From the NCBI RefSeq assembly GCF_964030975.1, contig NZ_CAXIQH010000001.1:248001-312000 (forward strand): 64,000 bases of DNA, given 5' to 3'. Source of the stretch: Tisiphia sp964030975. Its GTDB lineage: Bacteria; Pseudomonadota; Alphaproteobacteria; Rickettsiales; Rickettsiaceae. Every line of letters begins with the position of its first letter. Position 1 is the stretch's first letter. Below are positions 57,901 through 64,000 of the stretch, piece by piece. The notes under the pieces are model-generated. The model did no database searches, was not told the origin of the DNA, and saw only the letters and a list, made by a program, of their open reading frames with translations. The position numbers and the translations under genes are program-made.

Positions 57901-60900
57901 ACCATCCATCAAATGCTATATGATGTACTACTATACTTGTATAGTACTCTTTGTCAGGTTGTAAGCAATAAAAACAAACTCTTATTGGTATTTCATTTGA
58001 TAAATCATATACATAATTTACTGCTTTTTGTAATTCCGCTTCTAATTCTATCTTGCCTGTTATAACTATTTTATTTATCTCTAATAAGTCTTTGGTATTA
58101 TCCAGAACTAGTTGATACCCTAGTCCTTCTGTATTTTCCTTAATTAATGTTCTTAAAATCTCATGTCTTGCTACTACAGCTTTAAGGCTCATTTCTAATG
58201 TATCAAGATTGGTATCAGCAGATAACTTATATAACATTGGTATATTATATGCATTTGTTCCTTCTTCATACTTTTCAATAAACCATAGACGCTCTTGTGC
58301 AAATGATAATAATTGTTGTTCTACTCTAGTTACGACAATTTTTTCCATTAGTACATTATCTTCTAGTATATTATCTTTGTTACTACGTTCTAAGTAATGA
58401 GCTAACCTTTCTACTGTATTATATTTAAAAACAGAGGATATATTAGCATTACTGTTTAGCACTCTATTTATTTTATTTACTAATCTTATCGCTAGAATAC
58501 TGTTGCCGCCTAACCTAAAGAAATCATCATGCAAACTTATTTCGTCTAAACATAAGGTTACACAAAATATTTGAGCTAATTTATACTCCAATTCCGTAAA
58601 AGTTTTTTCAACTATAATTATTGCCTGATTATCCTCTTTTTCTAAATTGCAAGTATATTTATTTACTAATAATTGCTCCTCTATATCATATTTAGAAAGT
58701 ATAATATGATTCAATTTCTTTGTATTATTATTAACAATATCGATTATGTTTGGTATATTATCACTACAAATGCTATTAAGACTAGGGCTGTTTTTATTCT
58801 TACTGATAAATTCAAAAGCCATTCCTACATCTGATATTTGATTAAAATTTACCGTTATAATCTTATCGATGTTTAAATATTTTCTGTAAGATATTTCATC
58901 TAAAAATAAATTAGCTGCAATATATTCCATGTTACCATAAGAAGGGACTATAGTGGATAATGATGAACAGGTTATTATTGTACCTAAACTAAGTTGTTTA
59001 GATATTTTTATTATATTAATCATTCCCTGTATCTTAGGATCAGCAACAGCATAGATATCAGAGATTTCCTTAACCTCTATAGCACTCTTTGCCCCAATAC
59101 CGGCAGAATGTATAACCAAATTTAATTTAGCTATATTTAATTGACGTAATTTATTAATTAATAAATTACAGCTATCTAAATTACCAATATCACATGAAAT
59201 ATAAAATATGTTGTTTTTTCTAATATCTTTAAGCATAGTTAAATTAGTTCTGTATTTTTTGCTTAATGCAAGCTGATCAGTTCTACCGATTAAAATAATA
59301 TTTAAATCATTTGCGATAGTGTTAATATACTGTGCTAATGAGTATCCGATACCACCCAATCCACCGCTTATTAATATTGAATCACCATCCTTAACTAGTG
59401 ACTTATGTATGATCGTATTTAAAGCTATTTTTTTATAAATAGGAACCCATAAATATTTATTCCTAACTACCACTAAATTAGATTCATATTTATTATCAAT
59501 TATTGATGCTAAAAATTTAAGTACTCCTTCAACATCACTTTCAAAATTAATATCATAATGTGTAGCATTAAGATTTGAATTCTCTATTGGTAATGATTTT
59601 GTTATACCAGGAATAACACTTGGAAATTGTGCTAAAGTTTCATCCCCCAAAACATTATAATTATTACATGAAATTGAGATAAATTGATGTACCTCAGTTA
59701 AATCATTATATATTGCCGTATTTAAATAATATGCTGCACTAATATCGCTATTTATTGCATTATCACGGATACCTGAAGAGAAATATATGGTTGTATCAAA
59801 TATAACTTTATCATTCATTAACTTTTTTAGCTTATTTATATGTAATTGATTTGACAAATTTAATGATACAGAATTACCATCTTCAATGTATTCACCCAAG
59901 GTATTTTTTATGTATTTAAAGTTTTTTGTAATTAAAGATATTTTAAAAACTAATTGATCGATGTAATCAGAATTATTCTCGTTGTTAAAAATTAAAATAT
60001 TTTTTTTAGCTAAATTCCTATAATTATTACTAATCATTAATTTGCCAATTCTTTTCCATTCCCTGGCATAAAACATATCATTTAAAGGATTTAATTTATT
60101 ATGCTTAAAATTATTGATTCTAGATTCTTTAATCCAATAAGACTTATAATCAAATTGATAGGTTGGTAATAAAACTACTTGAGGATTGGTATATTTATTT
60201 AGATTAACAGCAAATCCGTTGAGCCACAAAATACCCAATATATCTTCTTTATTCTTTATATTTTGTTTACTACCTTGTTCTTTTAATGACCTCATTAATT
60301 GAATACTTATAATCTCATTTGACCTTACTTCTTTATATTGCTGAACAAATGAATTTAAACTTCTACCTGGACCAGCTTCTATAAAGACAACATCTCCATT
60401 ATAATAATTAAATATGGTATCGACACCTTTAGCAAATTGCACCTGCTTTCTTATTTGATTTGCCCAATATAATGGACTTATTGCCTCTTTATCTTGAATA
60501 AATTCTCCTGTTACATTAGAAATAAATTTGGTTTTAGGTTTATTTATTGTAACTCCATCAAATTCTTTTATAAATCTTTTCGCTGCTTCCTCCATGGTAC
60601 ACGAATGATATGCATGAGATGTATTTAAAATTAAAGATGTAATATTTAGCTTATTTAGCTTGGCTTTTAATTTATTAATATCTAATTCTAAACCAGATAC
60701 AACACAATTAGTATTAGAGTTAATAACTGCCACCTCACAATTATTTTGCTCTACATATTTCACTATTTCATCTACTGACGATTGTATTGATAACATCTTC
60801 CCAGTTGGCATTTCCTGCATTAATCTGCCTCTTGCCATTACCAACTTTAGTGCAGATTCTAAGCTAAAGACACCAGATAAAGTTGCTGCTACATATTCAC

Positions 60901-63900
60901 CTATACTATGACCTATGTATGCTTCTGCTATTATTCCGATTTTGTTTAACAATCTAGCTAATGCATATGATATAATAAATAAGGACGGTTGTGCCCATTT
61001 AGTTAGATTGATATTCTCCTCTACTTTTCCATATAGCCTTGGAAATAAAATTAATCCAAGATCTATATCGCTCTGTTTTTTAATTATCTCAATACAGTTA
61101 TCTATTATTAATTTAAAATCTTCATCATTTTGATAAAGTTCAAAACCCATGTCTATGTATTGAGAACCCTGACCGGGAAACATAAAAATATTTTTAAGAT
61201 TTTGTGATATAATTTTATCTGAAACCTTTATAATTTCATCGTTACTTTCTAACTTCTTAATAGCATTTGGTAAAGAATTACAGCTAATTACATATCTGTA
61301 ATTAAAATGTTCACGCCTTTGTTCTAGCGTATAAGCAATATCAGATATGTCATCATTTGTATCTTTTAAATACTTTATAAACTCTTGTTTGTATTCTGTT
61401 AATGATTTCTTAGTCTTTGCAGTAATTGGTAATATATATACTAAAGTGTTATTAACTGTTATATTATAATAATTATTTGATTGAGCCTTATTTTTTTGTA
61501 AACTAGTATCAGATATAAATTCACTAATGATGACATGTGCATTTGTTCCTCCAATTCCAAAAGAGCTAACTCCAGCAATTCTAGGTTTATCATCTCGTGG
61601 TAGCCATTTCCTATTTGCAGTAATAATACCAAAATTGGTTTTATCTAAACTTAGTTCTTGGTTTGCGTGAACATAATTTATTTGTTTAGGAATGATCCTA
61701 TCTTCTAACATTTTACATATTTTAATTAAACCAGCTATTCCAGCAGCAGAATTGCAATGACCTATATTTGCTTTAACAGCTCCTAAAATGCACTTAGTTA
61801 ACCTTTTCTCGTTGGATTTATTATAATGAAATGCTTGATTTAATGCTTGTATTTCTATTGGATCTCCTATGTTCGTGCCTGTACCATGAGTTTCTATATA
61901 ATCAATACTATCTGATAATAATCCTGCCATTCTTTGAGCATTAATAATACATTCTGCTTGACCAATTACACTTGGTGAGGTATAACTTATTTTTCTATCG
62001 CCATCATTATTGGTTGCGTATCCTTTTATTACTGCTAAAATCCTATCCCCATCTTTTATAGCATCACTTAAGCGTTTTAATAAAATCACTCCTACACCTG
62101 AACCACTGATAGTACCATTAGCTTCCTTATCAAAAGGTCGGCAATGGCCATCTTTAGATGCAATCATCCCTTCTTGGTATATATATCCAACTTGATTAGG
62201 TAGTAAGAATGATACTCCACCGGCAAGAGCCATATCGCATATGCCAAACGATAGGTTCTTACAAGCTTCAACTACAGTTACTAAACTTGTAGAACAGGCA
62301 GTATTAATATTATTAGCAGGACCTGTTAGCCCCAGCAAATAGCTAACTTTAGTCGTTAGAGCATCTTTATTATTCATAGTAGATGCTTCCCACATATTAA
62401 TACTATCCCTGTCATCACTGTTTGTCACATTGTTGTAAAAATAATCACTATTACCACTTCCAGCAAACACTCCTATATTAAGCTCTTTACGTTTTGTTAT
62501 ATAGCCAGCTAATTCTAAGGTGTACCAACAATGTTCCAAGAATTTTCTTATTTGAGGATCGGTTAATTTTGCTTCTATCCTAGATAAATTCCAAAATAAT
62601 GGATCAAATAAATCTATATTAGGGACATGTCCACTAACTGGTATAAAATTTGGGTTAATAAGATTGTCTTCTGCAACGCCTAAATTACGGCATTCTTCCA
62701 TGTTATATTTTTGTATCCCTTCTAAGCCATTTTTAATCATATTCCAATAGTTACTTACATGATCATTTCCAGAAAATGCTCCAGATAAACTAAGTATTGC
62801 AATATCTGTTTCAGATGTTAATTTAGGATTTAATAATTTAAACTCGTCCTGGACTTCTTTTACAATAAAATGTTCAACTAACTTTTGAATGGTGTAATAT
62901 CTAAATAAATCTGTAACAGTGATATCTTTTAATAACTGAATTCTGACTAATCTACTTTTTAATTTTATGATTAATATAGAATTACCACCAAGCTTAAAAA
63001 AACTTTGATTAATGCCTATAATTTCTATAGGTAATTTTAGAACTTCTGACCAGATATGAATTATTTGCTTTTCTAATTCATTGCGTGGGGCAAGATAATT
63101 ATCCTTATCAGTAAACTCAGGATATGGTAATGCTTTTCTGTCTAATTTACCATTGATTGTTAATGGTAGTTTTTCTAAATGTACTAAAGTATTCGGTACC
63201 ATATATTCTGGTAATTTAGACTCTAGATAAGTAAGAATATCTGATTCCTTGAGTTTGTAATCCGATACGTAATACCCTGCCAGGTATTTGTTACCTGTAG
63301 AATCATCAACACTTACATGTTCTCGCACTACTACAACACTTTGCTTAATGCCCTCATATGACAGAAGAGCTGACTCTATCTCTCCTAGCTCTATCCGATA
63401 TCCCCTAATCTTAACCTGAAAGTCATTTCGTCCTATATATTCCAAATTACCATCAGGAAGTAAACGAGCCAGGTCTCCTGTTCTGTACAATCTTGCATTC
63501 TCACCTTGCCTTAATTCTTTTTCTGTTCTAAACGGATTTGCTATAAATTTCTCAGCCGTTAAATCCGCTCTGTTTAAATATCCTCTGGCAAGTCCCACTC
63601 CTCCTACATACAATTCACCTATAGCTCCAAAAGGAAGAGGAGTTAGGTTACTATCTAAAATGTAGGCTTTTCTGTTAGTCAATGGTATACCAATAGGTAT
63701 AGAATCTGTAACCTTAACATTATCTTTATTAATATTTAATGTACAACTAAATGTTGTATTTTCAGTAGGGCCATAACCATTAATAATATTTTGTGGGACG
63801 TTATTTGAATCCATTAATCTAGATATTAGACCTTTATTTAATGACTCTCCTCCTATTAATAAATAGTTAATATTTTTAAAAATACTTTCATTAATCAAAA

Positions 63901-64000
63901 ATAATTGATCAAATAAAGTTTTTGTTAACCATAATGTAGAAACTTTATTTGTTATTAATGTTTTATAAAATAAATTGATATCAGTAACCAAACCCACTTT
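51917..64000 (-). CDS. Hybrid NRPS-PKS megasynthase (N-terminus outside window)
   Basis: The frame is open across the window edge, so the GTG at 63997 is internal; residues are counted from it (4,026 here). Order: adenylation domain A1, C-terminal half (1-295); PCP (Ser340); ketosynthase (395-823, TACSTS with Cys568, ETHGTGT, NIGHCNSAAG); acyltransferase (937-1238, GHSIG with Ser1031, SHAYHS close to the malonyl-type HAFH); ketoreductase (1306-1736, GGLGGIG, SSLS, Tyr1692); ACP (Ser1833); condensation domain (1883-2333, HHIAFDG at 2025-2031); A2 (2347-2873); PCP (Ser2920); condensation domain 2 (2965-3413, HH at 3107); A3 (3427-3950); PCP (Ser3990); stop. There is no dehydratase, enoylreductase, epimerase or thioesterase. 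By hand alignment to GrsA, A2 gives pocket D-A-F-W-L-G-G-T-F, close to known valine codes; A1 shows the same residues where visible; A3 gives D-V-S-Y-I-A-Y-I-Y, unassigned. All active-site residues checked are present, so the enzyme should be functional. Confidence 0.95.
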   Translation of the reverse strand, partial: KVGLVTDINLFYKTLITNKVSTLWLTKTLFDQLFLINESIFKNINYLLIGGESLNKGLISRLMDSNNVPQNIINGYGPTENTTFSCTLNINKDNVKVTDSIPIGIPLTNRKAYILDSNLTPLPFGAIGELYVGGVGLARGYLNRADLTAEKFIANPFRTEKELRQGENARLYRTGDLARLLPDGNLEYIGRNDFQVKIRGYRIELGEIESALLSYEGIKQSVVVVREHVSVDDSTGNKYLAGYYVSDYKLKESDILTYLESKLPEYMVPNTLVHLEKLPLTINGKLDRKALPYPEFTDKDNYLAPRNELEKQIIHIWSEVLKLPIEIIGINQSFFKLGGNSILIIKLKSRLVRIQLLKDITVTDLFRYYTIQKLVEHFIVKEVQDEFKLLNPKLTSETDIAILSLSGAFSGNDHVSNYWNMIKNGLEGIQKYNMEECRNLGVAEDNLINPNFIPVSGHVPNIDLFDPLFWNLSRIEAKLTDPQIRKFLEHCWYTLELAGYITKRKELNIGVFAGSGNSDYFYNNVTNSDDRDSINMWEASTMNNKDALTTKVSYLLGLTGPANNINTACSTSLVTVVEACKNLSFGICDMALAGGVSFLLPNQVGYIYQEGMIASKDGHCRPFDKEANGTISGSGVGVILLKRLSDAIKDGDRILAVIKGYATNNDGDRKISYTSPSVIGQAECIINAQRMAGLLSDSIDYIETHGTGTNIGDPIEIQALNQAFHYNKSNEKRLTKCILGAVKANIGHCNSAAGIAGLIKICKMLEDRIIPKQINYVHANQELSLDKTNFGIITANRKWLPRDDKPRIAGVSSFGIGGTNAHVIISEFISDTSLQKNKAQSNNYYNITVNNTLVYILPITAKTKKSLTEYKQEFIKYLKDTNDDISDIAYTLEQRREHFNYRYVISCNSLPNAIKKLESNDEIIKVSDKIISQNLKNIFMFPGQGSQYIDMGFELYQNDEDFKLIIDNCIEIIKKQSDIDLGLILFPRLYGKVEENINLTKWAQPSLFIISYALARLLNKIGIIAEAYIGHSIGEYVAATLSGVFSLESALKLVMARGRLMQEMPTGKMLSIQSSVDEIVKYVEQNNCEVAVINSNTNCVVSGLELDINKLKAKLNKLNITSLILNTSHAYHSCTMEEAAKRFIKEFDGVTINKPKTKFISNVTGEFIQDKEAISPLYWANQIRKQVQFAKGVDTIFNYYNGDVVFIEAGPGRSLNSFVQQYKEVRSNEIISIQLMRSLKEQGSKQNIKNKEDILGILWLNGFAVNLNKYTNPQVVLLPTYQFDYKSYWIKESRINNFKHNKLNPLNDMFYAREWKRIGKLMISNNYRNLAKKNILIFNNENNSDYIDQLVFKISLITKNFKYIKNTLGEYIEDGNSVSLNLSNQLHINKLKKLMNDKVIFDTTIYFSSGIRDNAINSDISAAYYLNTAIYNDLTEVHQFISISCNNYNVLGDETLAQFPSVIPGITKSLPIENSNLNATHYDINFESDVEGVLKFLASIIDNKYESNLVVVRNKYLWVPIYKKIALNTIIHKSLVKDGDSILISGGLGGIGYSLAQYINTIANDLNIILIGRTDQLALSKKYRTNLTMLKDIRKNNIFYISCDIGNLDSCNLLINKLRQLNIAKLNLVIHSAGIGAKSAIEVKEISDIYAVADPKIQGMINIIKISKQLSLGTIITCSSLSTIVPSYGNMEYIAANLFLDEISYRKYLNIDKIITVNFNQISDVGMAFEFISKNKNSPSLNSICSDNIPNIIDIVNNNTKKLNHIILSKYDIEEQLLVNKYTCNLEKEDNQAIIIVEKTFTELEYKLAQIFCVTLCLDEISLHDDFFRLGGNSILAIRLVNKINRVLNSNANISSVFKYNTVERLAHYLERSNKDNILEDNVLMEKIVVTRVEQQLLSFAQERLWFIEKYEEGTNAYNIPMLYKLSADTNLDTLEMSLKAVVARHEILRTLIKENTEGLGYQLVLDNTKDLLEINKIVITGKIELEAELQKAVNYVYDLSNEIPIRVCFYCLQPDKEYYTSIVVHHIAFDGWSTNIFFNELQEYYNYYLAKSKGFEAKLNLPDITIQYKDFALWQRNYLSGDRLDSQLNYWRSKLENYETLNLVTDKQRLKQVNYSGKNIYFEIDKGVSISLRELAKELKVSLYSVLLSAYYLMLRVYSNQDDIIIGTAVSNRHYNQVENLIGFFVNTIVLRTQIRSTSTIKEFIETVSKEVIEAQLHQDLPFEKLVEELQVEKDTSRHPIFQVMFGLQNFGFNTKSELLQGYVSDTNLYNVAKFDIETFIDDSQEILRGGFNYAVSLYTEETINGLKDTYLEIVEQISNCQVEAKISDIGYLNKEEYERIVYGWNDTGREYPHDKTIHGLFEEQVERTPDSIALVYEGIHLSYREVNERANKLAHYIRSREEIKPDTLIALCLDRSEYMLISILAVLKAGGAYVPTDPGYPDSRIEYIVDDTRARVLLTNSIYQERLDGIDKGANTSVIAVDSAEVQEALVSASIFSPVTRTESTNLAYVIYTSGTTGNPKGVMIGHRGVVSLIKNSEYVNIDSDDSLIQFADMAFDATTFEIWGSLLNGAKLFIPSNKVGLVTDINLFYKTLITNKVSTLWLTKTLFDQLFLINESIFKNINYLLIGGESLNKGLISRLMDSNNVPQNIINGYGPTENTTFSCTLNINKDNVKVTDSIPIGIPLTNRKAYILDSNLTPLPFGAIGELYVGGVGLARGYLNRADLTAEKFIANPFRTEKELRQGENARLYRTGDLARLLPDGNLEYIGRNDFQVKIRGYRIELGEIESALLSYEGIKQSVVVVREYVSADDSTGNKYLVGYYVSDHKLKESDILTYLEFKLPEYMVPSTLVHLEKLPLTINGKLDRKALPDTEFTDKDNYLAPRNELEAKMCQIWAEVLGIEVDKVGIRDDFFRLGGNSILAIRLVSKLSKELDRNVSIATIFKSHSIERLIEYLKDNAESSTNISKVSTSNAEQQLLSFAQERLWFIEKYEEGTNAYNIPMLYKLSADINLDTLEMSLKAVVARHEILRTLIKENTEGLGYQLVLDNTKDLLEINKIVITCKIELETELQKAVNYVYDLSNEIPIRVCFYCLQPDKEYYTSIVVHHIAFDGWSTNIFFNELQEYYNYYLAKSKGFEAKLNLPDITIQYKDFALWQRNYLSGDRLDSQLNYWRSKLENYETLNLVTDKQRLKQVNYSGKNIYFEIDKGVSISLRELAKELKVSLYSVLLSAYYLMLRVYSNQDDIIIGTAVSNRHYNQVENLIGFFVNTIVLRTQIRSTSTIKEFIETVSKEVIEAQLHQDLPFEKLVEELQVEKDTSRHPIFQVMFGLQNFGFNTKSELLQGYVSDTNLYNVAKFDIETFIDDSQEILRGGFNYAVSLYTEETINRLKDTYLKIVEQISNCQAKAKISDIGYLNKEEYERIVYNWNDTGKEYPCDKTIHGLFEEQVERTPDSIALVYEDIHLSYREVNERANKLAHYIRSREEIEPDTLIALCLDRSEYMLISILAVLKAGGAYVPMDPGYPDSRIEYIVNDTKARVLLTNSIYQERLDGIDKGANTNVIAVDSAEVQEALLSASIFSPVTRTESTNLAYVIYTSGTTGNPKGVMIGHRGVVNTIASLNDVYDLKKGNKITAFTSYIFDVSVSEFFTALFRCGEIHLLNDTIRYDSYLISSYVRKNNINYVYLPPILLSNLPKAKYKALCGIIYAGEPCDINTGKYWSNDYKLYNYYGPTEVTIYALGKQIKNGDTNLIGTPISNTKAYILDNNLIPLPIGAIGELYVGGMGLARGYLNRADLTAEKFIANPFRTEKELRQGENARLYRTGDLARLLPDGNLEYIGRNDFQVKIRGYRIELGEIESALLSYEGIKQSVVVVREHVSVDDSTGNKYLAGYYVSDHKLKESDILTYLEFKLPEYMVPSTLVHLEKLPLTINGKLDRKALPDPEFGRDIDSYVAPRSELESKVCSIWGEVLNLSSDKIGIHDNFFKLGGNSFTTVKLITKINKNFDTNISIQDIFLYPTISQIVKVI
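53700..58350 (-). repeat. Duplicated C-A module within the megasynthase
   Basis: The two condensation domains (about 57000-58350 and 53760-55105; offset 3,246 at the HHxxxDG motif) are nearly identical in DNA over more than 1 kb. The surrounding adenylation N-terminal parts also match. This is a recent in-frame module duplication or gene conversion. Confidence 0.88.
55861..56260 (-). repeat. Block identical to the A1 domain (copy of 63601-64000)
   Basis: I read the 400 bases at 55861-56260 and 63601-64000 as identical (offset 7,740), covering the substrate-pocket half of A2 and A1. The match continues past the window edge as far as can be seen. Confidence 0.88.

Noticed and set aside
53629..62195. 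Plus-strand open frames of 60-85 codons across the megasynthase
   Set aside because: They are antisense shadows; several are duplicated only because the modules are duplicated.
63995..63997. GTG as start of the megasynthase
   Set aside because: The frame is open to the window edge, and the matching block in A2 shows this codon is an internal valine of an adenylation domain.

Overview
The window looks like a Rickettsia chromosome segment. It is AT-rich, the single-copy genes are Rickettsia housekeeping types (recA, fabG, an OmpB-type protein-lysine methyltransferase candidate, a ProP-like MFS carrier, a short SpoT-like HD protein, pld, lipA, mrp, hflK-hflC, a DegP protease, trhO, dsbB, class I lysS, tlyA, rplM-rpsI, bamB), and intergenic space is filled with palindromic repeats of the Rickettsia palindromic element kind, some inserted in frame inside genes. 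The heavy insertion-sequence load, conjugation-gene remnants and an NRPS/PKS gene suggest a tick or arthropod symbiont type genome (R. buchneri-like) rather than a streamlined pathogen; species is not provable from the window.

Layout. 1-12.9 kb: core genes with one IS110/IS1111-type element sitting inside a 140-bp palindromic repeat, and a ~950-codon Rickettsia gene that is cut by an IS66-type element. 12.9-19 kb: IS66 copy 1, the 3' part of the broken gene, then an IS5-like element with an IS256 element nested in it. 19-35 kb: a conserved core block with a dense repeat island (30.46-31.44 kb) next to tRNA-Met. 35.9-50.5 kb: a wrecked accessory island with a tyrosine recombinase, several complete, truncated and chimeric copies of the same IS66 element, a truncated IS5-like copy, an IS21 element, and fragments of dam, an integrase, traW and a Ti-type traD, as expected of a decayed RAGE-type integrative conjugative element.

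47.6-64 kb: a biosynthetic locus on the minus strand. A giant hybrid NRPS-PKS gene enters from beyond the window edge and reads (A)-PCP-KS-AT-KR-ACP-C-A-PCP-C-A-PCP with visible catalytic residues and no thioesterase. Directly downstream is a protein that resembles cyanobacterial acyl-ACP reductase in layout, including a matching cysteine; then IS debris, an ABC-transporter ATPase fragment, and a Sfp-type phosphopantetheinyl transferase. I infer that the PPTase activates the carrier domains, the synthase builds an amino-acid/malonate/amino-acid chain (two adenylation pockets read as valine-type), and the reductase may release the chain as an aldehyde. The exporter is broken here, so export, if any, depends on another transporter.

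Other notable points are a probable programmed -1 frameshift (A AAA AAG plus stem-loop) in the IS66 transposase, a possible guide-RNA segment downstream of the IS110 transposase resembling its target, a non-autonomous element of about 235 bp with 9-bp target duplications, and a repeat insertion in bamB flanked by a 10-bp direct repeat whose removal restores a clean lipoprotein signal.
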